From: Streptomyces massasporeus
GTDB taxonomy: Bacteria; Actinomycetota; Actinomycetes; Streptomycetales; Streptomycetaceae
DNA length: 64,000 nt
Direction of reading: 5' to 3'
Assembly: GCF_014648995.1 (NCBI RefSeq)
Contig: NZ_BMSE01000001.1
Span: 620,001-684,000 of the forward strand
Numbering within the stretch: position 1 is the first letter of the stretch; every line of letters starts with the position of its first letter. This document shows positions 16,990 through 25,860 of this stretch, one piece after another. The notes under the pieces were generated by a model. It was not told the origin of the DNA and made no database searches. It saw only the letters and a program-made list of their open reading frames with translations. Made by a program: the position numbers and the translations under genes.

Positions 16990-19046
16990 CAGCTCCCCTC
17001 GGCCTCGACGAGCGGCAGGCCGGTCCCGCTCCCCGGGAGAGCCCCGGCCTGCCCGCTCCCGCGGAGCTTCTCGGCGAAGGGCTCGCCGTGCAGATAGCGG
17101 CCGAGCGCGGTGAGCGGGAACACCTGCCGGTAGAGGTGGTAGTTGATCGAGAAGTCCCACGGGAAGCCCGTCCCCGTGAAGTACGGCTCGTCCCAGGAGC
17201 CGTCCGCCCGCTGGGTCTCGGCCAGCCACTCGACGCCGCGTTCGACGGCCTTGGAGCCCCGCTCCCCCGCCGCGAGCAGGGCCATCAGCGCCCACGCCGT
17301 CTGCGAGGCGGTCGAGGCGCCCCGACCGCTCCATTGCCTGACGTGCTTGTAGGAGCGCAGGTCCTCACCCCAGCCACCGTCGTCGTTCTGGACCGACTCC
17401 AGCCAGGCCACGGCCCGCCGGATCGCCGGGTGCGCGGCGGGGATGCCTGCGGCGGCGAGGGCGGGGACGACGGACCCGGTGCCGTAGACATAGTTGACGC
17501 CCCAGCGTCCGAACCACGAGCCGTCCGGTTCCTGCTCGGCCAGCAGCCACTCGATCCCGCGGCGGGTGCGCGGATCGTGGGCGAGTCCCTCGACCGCGAG
17601 CATCTCGACGACATGCGCGGTGACGTCGGCGGAGGGCGGGTCGATGACCTCGCCGAAGTCGCAGAACGGCAGCCGGTTCGGGAAGGGGCTGGTGTTGTCG
17701 ACGTCGAAGGCGGCCCAGGCGCCGTTCCTCGACTGCATGCCGAGCGTCCAGCGCATGCCGCGCGCGGCGGCCCGGTCCAGCCGTTCCGGGTCGTGGTGGG
17801 CGATCCGGCGCAGCGCGAGGATCACCTCGGCGGTGTCGTCGATGTCGGGGTAGTTGTCGTTGTGGAACTCGAACGCCCAGCCTCCGGGCGGCAGTCCGGG
17901 CCGCTTCACCGACCAGTCGCCGGGCCGGACGATCTCCTCGCCCAGCATCCAGTCGGCCGCCTTCACCAACTGCGGGTGATCGGCGGGCAGTCCGGCGTCG
18001 ACGAGGGCGATCGCGGCCAGGCAGGTGTCCCACACCGGCGACTGGCAGGCCTCGACCATCCGGGCCCCGTCCTCGCGCCACACGGCGAACCGGTCCAGGG
18101 ACGCCAGCCCCTCGCGCATCACGGGGTGTTCGAGGTCGTAGCCGAGCAGGTGCAGGGCGATGATGGAGTACACGGCGGGCGGCTGGATGCCGCCCCAGCA
18201 GCCGTCGTTCTCCTGCCGCTCGATGATCCAGCGGGCTGCGCTGTTCATGGCGGCTCTGCGCAGTCTGCGCGGGGCGACCTTCCGCAGGGCGTGCAGGCCC
18301 CTGTCCATCCGCTGGAACGCCCCGTCCCAACTGAACGGCGGCGCCAGGGGCTTGGGCGGGTTGGGAAGGTCCGGGTCGGTGTGCAGCTCGTCGAGCGGGA
18401 AGGGTGCGGGGCGTACCGGCCGCTTCGCGGAGACGATCGTCAGCGGGACGATGGTCTGCCGCGCCCAGCAGCCGAAGTCGTAGATGTTGAGCGGCACCCA
18501 CTTCGGGAAGAAGACGAGCTCCGGCGGGAGTTCGGGCAGGTCCTCCCACTTCCACCAGCCGAACAGCGCCAGCCAGATCCGGGTGAAGACCCGGGCGGCG
18601 GCGATGCCGCCCTGCGCGCGGATCCAGGCGGAGGCCCTGGCCATGTGCGGGGCGTCGGGGGCGTCACCGGCCAGGCGGAGGGCGACGTACGCCTCGATGG
18701 TGGCGGACAGTTCGCTCGGCCCGCCGTAGAAGGTGGCCCAGGTGCCGTCCTCGTTCTGCTCGCCGCGGATGAAGAGGGCGGCGGCCTGCGTGGTCTTCTC
18801 GTCGCGGATGCCGAGGAACTGACGGAGCAGCAGGTCCTCGGCGTCCATGGTGACGTTGGTCTCGAGGTCGCCCTTCCACCAGCCCTCGGCGTCCTGCAGG
18901 GAGAGCAGGAAGTCGGTGGCACGCCGGGCGGCGTGTGCGGCGGCTTCCGGTACCCCGGCCGCCCCGGGGGTGTGCGTGTCGGTGTCGCTGGCCGCGGCGG
19001 CGCGGGGTGGCAGAGCCCCGGTGCTTCCGTCGGTCGTCGCTGTCAT
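16989..19046 (-). CDS. shc: Squalene-hopene cyclase
   Basis: This 685-aa class II triterpene cyclase converts squalene to hopene/hopanol at the membrane. The catalytic acid motif DIDDTAE (DxDD) lies near residue 390, and several QW repeats (for example QNEDGTWATFYG, QENDGCWGG, QEPDGSWFGRWG, QNDDGGWGEDL, QRADGSWDEP) brace the two alpha-barrel domains. The N-terminal 20 residues are Ala/Gly-rich. It follows the prenyl synthase in the operon after a 122-bp gap, the longest in this operon, which could hold an internal promoter. It overlaps hpnG by one base. Confidence 0.97.
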   Translation of the reverse strand: MTATTDGSTGALPPRAAAASDTDTHTPGAAGVPEAAAHAARRATDFLLSLQDAEGWWKGDLETNVTMDAEDLLLRQFLGIRDEKTTQAAALFIRGEQNEDGTWATFYGGPSELSATIEAYVALRLAGDAPDAPHMARASAWIRAQGGIAAARVFTRIWLALFGWWKWEDLPELPPELVFFPKWVPLNIYDFGCWARQTIVPLTIVSAKRPVRPAPFPLDELHTDPDLPNPPKPLAPPFSWDGAFQRMDRGLHALRKVAPRRLRRAAMNSAARWIIERQENDGCWGGIQPPAVYSIIALHLLGYDLEHPVMREGLASLDRFAVWREDGARMVEACQSPVWDTCLAAIALVDAGLPADHPQLVKAADWMLGEEIVRPGDWSVKRPGLPPGGWAFEFHNDNYPDIDDTAEVILALRRIAHHDPERLDRAAARGMRWTLGMQSRNGAWAAFDVDNTSPFPNRLPFCDFGEVIDPPSADVTAHVVEMLAVEGLAHDPRTRRGIEWLLAEQEPDGSWFGRWGVNYVYGTGSVVPALAAAGIPAAHPAIRRAVAWLESVQNDDGGWGEDLRSYKHVRQWSGRGASTASQTAWALMALLAAGERGSKAVERGVEWLAETQRADGSWDEPYFTGTGFPWDFSINYHLYRQVFPLTALGRYLHGEPFAEKLRGSGQAGALPGSGTGLPLVEAEGS

Positions 19047-19168
19047 GGCTTCCCCTTCGTGCAGTGGTGCAAGGTGTGCAGCTGCTGTGGGTCCGCCGTC
19101 GGCCGGTGCTCCGTGATGACTCGCGGCACCGGCCGGCGACTACGCGAGGGCTATTCGGCCGATAGTGA

Positions 19169-20305
19169 TCATCTCTTCCGTACGACGACGAAGTCCGCGA
19201 GGGCCGTGAACTGCTCCCGCACCCGGTCGGGCATGTCGACGGCGTCGAGGGCTTCGATGGCGATGGTGTGCTGGCGGCGTGCCTCGTCGGCGGTCCACTC
19301 GCGACCGCCGGCCTGCTCGATGAGGGCGGCGCGGGCCGCGAACTCCTCCTCGGAGAAGTTCTCGAAGTCGCTGCTCTTGGCGTCGGCGGCGAGGATCTCG
19401 CCGAGCCGCTCGGAGGCCGGGCCGCCCGCCGCGAGGGCCGCCACGACCGGCAGGGACTTCTTGCGCTGGCGCAGGTCGCTCCAGGTCTGCTTGCCGGTGG
19501 AGACCGGGTCGCCCCAGATGCCGAGCAGGTCGTCGACGGCCTGGAAGGCGAGGCCCAGGTGGTAGCCGTACTTCTCCAGCGTGTCGGCGGTGTGGTCGTC
19601 GGCGCCGCCGAGGACCGCGCCGATGGAGCTGGCGCAGGCGAGCAGGGCGCCGGTCTTGTTGCCCTCCATCTCCAGGCACTCCTCGACGCTGACGCGGTCG
19701 CGGTGCTCGTAGGAGATGTCCTGGGCCTGACCGTCGATCAGGGCACGGGTGGCGGTGGTCAGGCGGCGGGTGGCGCGGCCGGCCTCGACGGTGCCGAGTT
19801 CGAGGAGCACCTCGTTGGCGAGGGCGAACAGGGCGTCACCGACCAGGATGGCCTGGGCGGGACCGTGCACCTTCCAGACCGTGTCGCGGTGACGGCGCTG
19901 CTCGTCGCCGTCCATGAGGTCGTCGTGGAGGAGGGAGAAGTTGTGGACGAGCTCCACGGCGACGGCGCCGGGGATGCCGGTCTCGGGGGCGGCCGACATG
20001 ACCTCGGCGGACAGCACCGCGAGGGCGGGGCGCACGGCCTTGCCGCCGTCCCCCTCCGCGGGCCTGCCCTGGGCGTCGATCCAGCCGAAGTGGTAGGCGG
20101 CAACAGTGTCCATGGGAGGTGCCAGGCGGTCGATGGCCGCCCGCAGTACCGGAGTGGCCAGGGTCCGGCCGCGCTCCAGCAGCGCGGTCACGTCCACCGC
20201 CTCGGCAGTCTTCGAGGCCGGGGGCACAGTGGGCACAGTCTCTCCTCTTGTTGCGGTACCGGGGGTGCGGGGGCCGCCTGCCGCGCCGGCCTGGGCCGGC
20301 ATCAT
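19169..20305 (-). CDS. Polyprenyl (farnesyl-type) diphosphate synthase
   Basis: This 378-aa trans-isoprenyl diphosphate synthase has the first Asp-rich motif in LLHDDLMDGD (~residue 135) and the second in QAVDDLLGIWGD (~265), with GGKAVRPAL before them. In this operon it most likely supplies farnesyl diphosphate to HpnC/HpnD, although chain length cannot be read safely from sequence. The N-terminal ~45 residues are a Pro/Ala/Thr-rich extension. The ATG at 20305 overlaps the hpnE stop by 4 bp (ATGA); a second ATG follows immediately. A longer open frame upstream is antisense noise over hpnE. Confidence 0.9.
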   Translation of the reverse strand: MMPAQAGAAGGPRTPGTATRGETVPTVPPASKTAEAVDVTALLERGRTLATPVLRAAIDRLAPPMDTVAAYHFGWIDAQGRPAEGDGGKAVRPALAVLSAEVMSAAPETGIPGAVAVELVHNFSLLHDDLMDGDEQRRHRDTVWKVHGPAQAILVGDALFALANEVLLELGTVEAGRATRRLTTATRALIDGQAQDISYEHRDRVSVEECLEMEGNKTGALLACASSIGAVLGGADDHTADTLEKYGYHLGLAFQAVDDLLGIWGDPVSTGKQTWSDLRQRKKSLPVVAALAAGGPASERLGEILAADAKSSDFENFSEEEFAARAALIEQAGGREWTADEARRQHTIAIEALDAVDMPDRVREQFTALADFVVVRKR

Positions 20306-21714
20306 GCCGCCTCCTCGAACTCGAAGAGGGCGTGCGGACGGGGCCGGCCCAGGGCGCCCAGCACGGCGTCCGCCGCGCTCACACCACTGCGGACCGCACT
20401 CTCCATGGTCGCGGGCCACCCGGTGGCGGTCCACGCTCCGGCCAGGTAGAGGCCGGATGCCTTGGTGCGGGCGGCGGGCCTGAGGCGCCCGACGCCGGGG
20501 GTGGGAGCGAACGTGGCGGTGCGCTCCCGGGTGACGAAGAAGTCCCTCACGTCGGCGCCGCGGGCCAGGGGCAGCAGCCGCTCCAGCTCGGGCAGATACC
20601 GCTCGCGCAGCACGGCCACGGGCTCGTCGATCTCGTCCCGGGCGACCGACTGCGACAGGGCGAGGTACTGGCCCTCGCGCAGCCCGGACGCGTCGGTCCG
20701 GTCGAAGACCCACTGCACGGGGCTGCCCAGGGCGGCGAAGAACGGCCGGCCCAGGACCTTGCGGTCGTACACCACATGGACGTTGAGGATCGGCGCGGTG
20801 CCGATCTCCAGGAGCCGCTCGGGCGCGTCGAGGGCGCCCGCCGGCAGCAGGTCGTGCGCCTCGCGCTGCGGTACGGCGAGGACCACCGCGTCGGCCTCCA
20901 GCGTCTCGCCGGGGACCTGGACGCTCCACTGTCCGTCCGTGTTCGCGGAGAGCGAGGTGACGCGGGTGCGGAGTTCGGTGCGGACACCCGCGGAGTCGAG
21001 GGCCTTGCGGGCCAGCCGGTCGTGCAGGTCGCCCAGCGGGACCCGGGCCCAGCCGATGTCGGCCGCGCCCGGGTCGGACAGCAGGCCGGTCTTGAACACC
21101 ATCGCGGCGAGCGCCAGGGAGGCGTCGGAGGCGACCGCGTTGAGCGTGGCGATCCCGACCAGGTCCCACAGGGCCTCGACGGCGCGTGCCGACTGGCCGT
21201 GCGCGGCGAGCCAGCTGCCGAAGTCCTGGGTGTCCAGCGCCGGGTCGGCGAGGTCGAGCCCCTTGAGCGCGAGTGCGGCCCGGCCCACTCTGGCGCGGTC
21301 GGCGAGCGACAGGTGCGGATAGGAGGCGAGGCTGCGCCCGAGGTGCAGCGGCACGGGCAGGGCGTCCCTGCGGAGCCTGCCGAGGCGGCGTCCCTCGGGC
21401 CGGGCGAGGTCCAGGACGGGTACGTCGAGCCGGTCCTGCAGCGGGGCCAGCGCCGCGCCCTCGATGCGGTCGAGGAACCAGCGGTAGGCCGTGCAGCAGC
21501 GCAGGTAGACGTGCTGGCCGTTGTCGACGGTGAGATCGCCGCGCTGGAAAGAGAAGGCCAGCCCGCCGAGCCGCGGCCTGCCCTCCAGCAGGGTGACGCG
21601 CACTCCGGCGTCGGCGAGCGCGAGCGCGGTGGTGACACCGGCGAGCCCGCCGCCCACCACGACGGTGTGCCGCGCCTGTGCCGCCGGTCCCCCGGGCCGT
21701 GTGCCGTGGGTCAT
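20302..21714 (-). CDS. hpnE: Hydroxysqualene dehydroxylase HpnE
   Basis: This 470-aa FAD-dependent amine-oxidase/phytoene-desaturase-like protein performs the last step of the HpnCDE squalene route, reducing hydroxysqualene to squalene. The Rossmann FAD loop VVVGGGLAGVTTAL is at the N-terminus, and the C-terminal FAD-contact segment is GLYLAGAWTATGWPATMESA. The ATG at 21714 is chosen over an upstream start at 21849 because GGGGAGGG lies just before it and the protein then starts at the flavin domain. It follows hpnD after 127 bp and overlaps the prenyl synthase by 4 bp. Confidence 0.93.
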   Translation of the reverse strand: MTHGTRPGGPAAQARHTVVVGGGLAGVTTALALADAGVRVTLLEGRPRLGGLAFSFQRGDLTVDNGQHVYLRCCTAYRWFLDRIEGAALAPLQDRLDVPVLDLARPEGRRLGRLRRDALPVPLHLGRSLASYPHLSLADRARVGRAALALKGLDLADPALDTQDFGSWLAAHGQSARAVEALWDLVGIATLNAVASDASLALAAMVFKTGLLSDPGAADIGWARVPLGDLHDRLARKALDSAGVRTELRTRVTSLSANTDGQWSVQVPGETLEADAVVLAVPQREAHDLLPAGALDAPERLLEIGTAPILNVHVVYDRKVLGRPFFAALGSPVQWVFDRTDASGLREGQYLALSQSVARDEIDEPVAVLRERYLPELERLLPLARGADVRDFFVTRERTATFAPTPGVGRLRPAARTKASGLYLAGAWTATGWPATMESAVRSGVSAADAVLGALGRPRPHALFEFEEAA

Positions 21715-21841
21715 CGCGAACCCTCCCCCATGGCCGGAGCGCGCTCCTCGCACGGTGCACGGCCGGCCGTCTCCGTCAGGGACGCGGCCCCGCGCCGGAG
21801 GGTTGCCCGCCGCTTTCCGCCGACGGCGGCACGTGTGTCCC

Positions 21842-22792
21842 TCACGCACGCCTCCTGACGGTCCGCCGGGTCACGTGCCGGGCGTCGAGACCGGACAGAC
21901 CGCGCACGGCGACGTAGGCCTTCTCCCGCCCGGGCAGGGAGACCCGGCCGCGCAGCACGGCCTCCGGGTCGCGTTCGATGCGGTCGAGGAGGCGGCGGTA
22001 GATGCCGGCCATGGCGGCGACACAGGCGCCGCTGCGCCGGTCGAGCATGGGGAGCAGCCGGTAGCCCTCGGCGAACAGTGCGCGGGCCCGTCGCACTTCG
22101 AAGTGCACGAGGCCCGCGAAGTCGGAGCACTCCGGCGGCCGCGGCCCGCTGAAGCCTGCCGAGCAGCCGAACTTGGCGAGATCGTCGGCGGGCAGATAGG
22201 TCCGCCCGCCCACGGCGTCCTCGCGGACGTCTCTGAGGATGTTGGTGAGCTGGAGCGCGAGCCCGAGCGTGTCGGCATACTCCGGCGCGCGGTCCACGCC
22301 ACACGCCCCCGGTTCCGTGCCGAACACGCCGAGCGAGAGACGCCCGATGGCGCCCGCCACGCAACGGCAGTAGACCTTCAGGTCGTCCCAGGTCTCGTAG
22401 GTCTCGCCGCGGACGTCCATCAGGACGCCGTCGATGAGCTCGTCCAGACCTCCGAGCGGGATCGGGAAGTGCCCGGCCGCGTGCGAGAGGGCGACGGCTA
22501 CCGGGTCGGTGTCGTCCTCGCCGACCTCCTCCTCGCGGATCCGGGCGAGCAGCGCCCGGGTCTCCTCCAGCCTGGCCGTCTTGACGTCGTCGGCGAGCGC
22601 GCCGTCCCCGATGTCGTCGACCCGCCGCGAGAACGCGTACAGCGCCGACATCGCGCGGCGCTGCGGGGTCGGGAGCAGCCGGATGCCGTAGGCGAAGTTG
22701 CGGGCCTGCCGCCCGGTGACGGCCTCGCAGTAGCTGTAGGCGGCGAGTACCGGTGGGGACGCGTGTGGTTCCGACTCCACGGTCCGGATCAC
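21842..22792 (-). CDS. hpnD: Presqualene diphosphate synthase HpnD
   Basis: This 316-aa squalene/phytoene synthase-family protein couples two farnesyl diphosphates to presqualene diphosphate. The Asp-rich motifs are RRVDDIGDG (~residue 55) and LQLTNILRDVREDAV (~175), with RTYLPADDLAKFG following. The N-terminus has the family YCEAVTGRQARNFAYGIRLL. It starts with GTG overlapping the hpnC stop by 4 bp (GTGA). The assignment versus HpnC rests on the position and on the C-terminal YRLLPMLDRRSG segment typical of HpnD. Confidence 0.92.
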   Translation of the reverse strand: MIRTVESEPHASPPVLAAYSYCEAVTGRQARNFAYGIRLLPTPQRRAMSALYAFSRRVDDIGDGALADDVKTARLEETRALLARIREEEVGEDDTDPVAVALSHAAGHFPIPLGGLDELIDGVLMDVRGETYETWDDLKVYCRCVAGAIGRLSLGVFGTEPGACGVDRAPEYADTLGLALQLTNILRDVREDAVGGRTYLPADDLAKFGCSAGFSGPRPPECSDFAGLVHFEVRRARALFAEGYRLLPMLDRRSGACVAAMAGIYRRLLDRIERDPEAVLRGRVSLPGREKAYVAVRGLSGLDARHVTRRTVRRRA

Positions 22793-23691
22793 CCCTCTCC
22801 TCGCAGAGTCACGCCCGCCTCACGCAGCAACCGGAGCTTGCCGGGCTTGGGCGGGCCGGGAAGTACGTCGTACTCGGCGGCGGCGATCGCGTGGACGGCC
22901 GCCCTTCCCCCCGCCACGAACCCCGCGAGCAGCAGTTTCAGCCTGCCGTGGACGCTACCCACCAGGGGGGCGCCTTCATTCAGGAGATCCCGGGCCCTTT
23001 GCGCTTCGTACGCAATCAGCGCACGGACCGACGCTCCGGCGGATTTCGTGGCGAGATCCGCTTCCTGGACGTGGAAGCGTTTCATGTCGGTCGCGGGCAG
23101 ATAGACGCGGTCGCGGCCGAGGTCCTCGGCGACGTCCTGGAGGTGCTCGACGATCTGGAGGGCCGTACAGATCATGTCGGAGCGGCGGATCCGCTCGGGC
23201 GTCGAGGCACCGGTGACGGCGAGGACGAGGCGGCCGACGGGGTTGGCGGAGAGCTCGCAGTAGGCGAGCAGGTCGTCGTAGGTCTCGTAGCGGCCGACCA
23301 GCTGGTCCTGGCGGTTGGCGGCGATCAGGCCGAGGAACGGCTCGGGGGTCAGCGCGCAGCGGCGCACGGTTGGCTGGAGACGGCGCAGCAGGGGATGGCG
23401 CGGGGTCGCGTCGAAGACGCGGCGCAGGTCGGCCTCGAACGCGTCCAGCAGGACCAGGCGGTCCTCGGCCTCCCGCGGGGACACACCGAGCAGGCGGGCG
23501 TCGGTGCCGCCGGGGGCCAGGTCGCCGTCACCGATGTCGTCGACCAGGCGGGCGAAGCCGTAGACGGCCATGAGGTCGGTGCGCCAGGCCCGGGGCAGGA
23601 AGAAGGGGGCCACCGGGAAGTTCTCGCCGGCGGCCTTGTCGAGCGTGCCGCGCTCCGCATCGAGGGGGCGCGCCGTGCCGGTTCCCGTCAC
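22789..23691 (-). CDS. hpnC: Hydroxysqualene synthase HpnC
   Basis: This 300-aa member of the squalene/phytoene synthase family converts presqualene diphosphate to hydroxysqualene. Motifs are ENFPVAPFFLP near the N-terminus, ARLVDDIGDG (~residue 50) and LQIVEHLQDVAEDLGRDRVYLP (~190), where His replaces the Asn-Ile of HpnD, as usual for HpnC. It is the first confidently assigned gene of the hopanoid operon. The GTG start has no clear ribosome site of its own, but its first bases overlap the stop of a 21-codon upstream frame, suggesting coupled translation. Confidence 0.92.
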   Translation of the reverse strand: MTGTGTARPLDAERGTLDKAAGENFPVAPFFLPRAWRTDLMAVYGFARLVDDIGDGDLAPGGTDARLLGVSPREAEDRLVLLDAFEADLRRVFDATPRHPLLRRLQPTVRRCALTPEPFLGLIAANRQDQLVGRYETYDDLLAYCELSANPVGRLVLAVTGASTPERIRRSDMICTALQIVEHLQDVAEDLGRDRVYLPATDMKRFHVQEADLATKSAGASVRALIAYEAQRARDLLNEGAPLVGSVHGRLKLLLAGFVAGGRAAVHAIAAAEYDVLPGPPKPGKLRLLREAGVTLRGEG

Positions 23692-23753
23692 CGTGGGCTG
23701 CCCGGCGCGGGGACGGCACGTGCTGCGTGGAGCTGGGGAGTTTCCGTAGCCAT
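23688..23753 (-). CDS. Possible 21-codon upstream frame overlapping hpnC
   Basis: An ATG at 23753, preceded by GGGAG at a good distance, opens MATETPQLHAARAVPAPGSPR and stops at TGA that overlaps the hpnC GTG by 4 bp (GTGA). hpnC itself lacks a clear Shine-Dalgarno sequence, so this mini-frame could deliver ribosomes to it. The peptide has no recognisable function. Alternatively hpnC may natively start here and a one-base change has split it. Not proven to be translated. Confidence 0.4.
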   Translation of the reverse strand: MATETPQLHAARAVPAPGSPR

Positions 23754-24007
23754 CGCCGTCACATCTCCCGTTCTACACTGCCGACCCAATACACACTATT
23801 TCGGACACGCCGCCCAGCCGTCCGCACGGTGGTCCGACGGGCGGTGTCGCGCATTATTGCCCTGATTGCCGTGTTTCGGGACCGGTACAGCTTACGTTGT
23901 ACAACGCGACACGGTTCGTCAGGGTGTTCCGACACATCACGAGAACACACCGATTGGCCCCAAGATTCCTGAGATGGGCCGGAGTTGACGTTTCCTTTGC
24001 AGACGCC
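23754..24007. other. Intergenic region upstream of the hopanoid operon
   Basis: This stretch is clearly lower in GC than its surroundings and separates the ABC-exporter operon terminator from hpnC. It must contain the hopanoid operon promoter on the minus strand. GTACAGCTTACGTTGTAC (about 23885-23902) has GTAC-type ends and may form part of a control site, but no -35/-10 pair stands out. Open frames across it have poor codon statistics and are not reported as genes. Confidence 0.5.
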
Positions 24008-24038
24008 GGGCCCCGCCGGAGCAGTTCCGTCGGGGCCC
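24008..24038 (-). terminator. Hairpin terminator of the exporter operon
   Basis: A 13-bp stem with one mismatch (24008-24020 against 24026-24038) and a 5-nt loop begins 14 bp beyond the stop of the ABC ATPase gene. It closes the seven-gene operon that runs from 31108. Confidence 0.75.
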
Positions 24039-24052
24039 TGGCCGAATCCGGA

Positions 24053-24832
24053 CTACTTGCCGGTGAACTTCTCGTACTCCTTGAGGACCTCGTCGGTGGG
24101 GCCGTCCATGCGCAGCTCGCCGCGCTCCAGCCACAGGACGCGGTCGCAGGTGTCGCGGATGGACTTGTTGTTGTGGCTGACCAGGAACACCGTGCCGGCT
24201 TCCTTGCGCAGCTCCCGGATGCGGTCCTCGGAGCGCTTCTGGAACTTGCGGTCGCCCGTCGCCAGCGCCTCGTCGATCATCAGGACGTCGTGGTCCTTGG
24301 CCGCGGCGATGGAGAAGCGGAGCCGGGCCGCCATGCCGGAGGAGTACGTGCGCATGGGCAGGGTGATGAAGTCGCCCTTCTCGTTGATGCCGGAGAAGTC
24401 GACGATCTCCTGGTAGCGCTCCTTGATCTCCTCGCGGGACATGCCCATGGCGAGCCCGCCCAATATGACGTTCCGTTCGCCGGTGAGGTCGTTCATCAGG
24501 GCCGCGTTGACACCGAGCAGCGACGGCTGGCCGTCGGTGTAGACCTTGCCCTGCTCGGCGGGGAGCAGTCCGGCGATGGCCCGCAGCAGGGTCGACTTGC
24601 CGGAGCCGTTGGAGCCGATCAGGCCGATGGCCTCACCGCGGTACGCCACGAAGGAGACACCGCGCACGGCGTGCACCTTGCGCACGCCCCGCTCCTCGCC
24701 GCGCTTGATGATGCGGCTGAGGGCGGCGGTGGCGCTGCCCTTGCCGGTCTTGGCGCCGTTCACGCGGTAGACGATGTGGAGGTCGTCCGCGACGACGGTG
24801 GGAATGCGTGCGTCCTGTTGCTGCTCAGCCAC
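24053..24832 (-). CDS. ABC-2 exporter ATPase, polysaccharide/teichoic-acid type (TagH/Wzt-like)
   Basis: This 259-aa ATPase has Walker A GSNGSGKST (~75), signature YSSGMAARL (~165) and Walker B VLMIDEALATGD (~188). The degenerate SSGM signature and DEALATGD are hallmarks of the TagH/Wzt branch that exports undecaprenyl-linked teichoic acids, O-antigens or related glycans. It lacks the C-terminal carbohydrate-binding domain of some Wzt proteins. Its start overlaps the end of the permease gene by 8 bp. It is the last gene of the operon, just before the terminator at 24008-24038. Confidence 0.9.
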   Translation of the reverse strand: MAEQQQDARIPTVVADDLHIVYRVNGAKTGKGSATAALSRIIKRGEERGVRKVHAVRGVSFVAYRGEAIGLIGSNGSGKSTLLRAIAGLLPAEQGKVYTDGQPSLLGVNAALMNDLTGERNVILGGLAMGMSREEIKERYQEIVDFSGINEKGDFITLPMRTYSSGMAARLRFSIAAAKDHDVLMIDEALATGDRKFQKRSEDRIRELRKEAGTVFLVSHNNKSIRDTCDRVLWLERGELRMDGPTDEVLKEYEKFTGK

Positions 24833-25754
24833 GGCCGTACCTCTCCTCCGCCTTCCAGAAGTACACGAAGCCGCCGATGGCGAACAGCACGGCCCAGCCG
24901 CCCGCGGCCGCCCAGACGTGGTCGGGCATGTACGTCGAGTCGTACTCGTCGATGAGGGCGAAGCGCATCAGGTCCATGTAGATCGCCGCGGGGTTCCACT
25001 GCAGGACGTTCGCGATCCACTGGGGCTTGCCCTCCAGGAAGATCGGGATGGAGAACATCACCCCGGACGCGTACATCCACGTCCGCATCACGAACGGCAT
25101 CAGCTGCGCGAGGTCGGGGGTCTTGGCGCCCGCCCGGGCCATGATCAGCGCGAGGCCGGTGTTGAAGCAGAACTGCAGGACCAGCACCGGCACGATCAGC
25201 AGCCAGGACGGATCCGGGTAGTGGCCGAAGCCGACCGCGACGGCGAACAGCACGATCATCGAGAACAGCAGCTGCTGGAGCTGCTGCAGCGCGAAGGAGA
25301 TCGGCAGCGAGGCGCGCGGGAAGTGCAGGGCCCGGACCAGGCCGAGGTTGCCGGAGATCGCGCGCACGCCCGCCATCACCGAGCTCTGCGTGAAGGTGAA
25401 CACGAACACGCCCGTGACCAGGAACGGGATGTACACCTCGCGGGGCAGGCCCCGGTCGGCCTCCAGGAGCAGGCCGAAGATGAAGAAGTACACGGCCGCG
25501 TTGAGCAGCGGCGTGGCCACCTGCCACAGCTGGCCGAGCTTGGCCTGGCTGTACTGGGCGGTCAGCTTCGCCCGGGAGAAGGCGAGGATGAAGTGCCGCC
25601 GGTCCCAGAGCTGACGGACGTACTCGATGAGGGTCGGCCGGGCGCCGCTCACGGTGAGCCCGTGCTTGGCGGCGAGTTCCCTCGCCGTGAGGCCCTCGTC
25701 GGGCGCCGCGGGCGCGCTCATCGCGACCGTGGCGTCGTGCGTTGTCTCACTCAC
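24825..25754 (-). CDS. ABC-2 exporter permease, polysaccharide/teichoic-acid type (TagG/Wzm-like)
   Basis: This 309-aa permease has a cytoplasmic N-terminus of ~65 residues followed by about six membrane helices, the ABC2_membrane layout of TagG/Wzm. The amphipathic IEYVRQLWDRRHFIL segment before the first helix is typical of the family. With the adjacent ATPase it should move a lipid-linked glycan or polyol-phosphate polymer across the membrane. It starts with GTG, 106 bp behind the glycosyltransferase, so a weak internal promoter is possible. The export substrate is presumably made by the five genes upstream. Confidence 0.9.
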   Translation of the reverse strand: MSETTHDATVAMSAPAAPDEGLTARELAAKHGLTVSGARPTLIEYVRQLWDRRHFILAFSRAKLTAQYSQAKLGQLWQVATPLLNAAVYFFIFGLLLEADRGLPREVYIPFLVTGVFVFTFTQSSVMAGVRAISGNLGLVRALHFPRASLPISFALQQLQQLLFSMIVLFAVAVGFGHYPDPSWLLIVPVLVLQFCFNTGLALIMARAGAKTPDLAQLMPFVMRTWMYASGVMFSIPIFLEGKPQWIANVLQWNPAAIYMDLMRFALIDEYDSTYMPDHVWAAAGGWAVLFAIGGFVYFWKAEERYGRG

Positions 25755-25860
25755 TAGTGGAAACTTTCGTCTTCGAGATGCTCGGCCTGTGCCGGGTCCG
25801 GCATGAGCCGGGGCCAGGGTACGGCCCGGGGGCTCCCGGGATTTCCCGGATACGAGCTTG

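Noticed and set aside
23727..23972. Plus- and minus-strand frames of 63-81 codons in the gap before hpnC
   Set aside because: Codon third positions are not GC-biased as in neighbours, and no motif is present.
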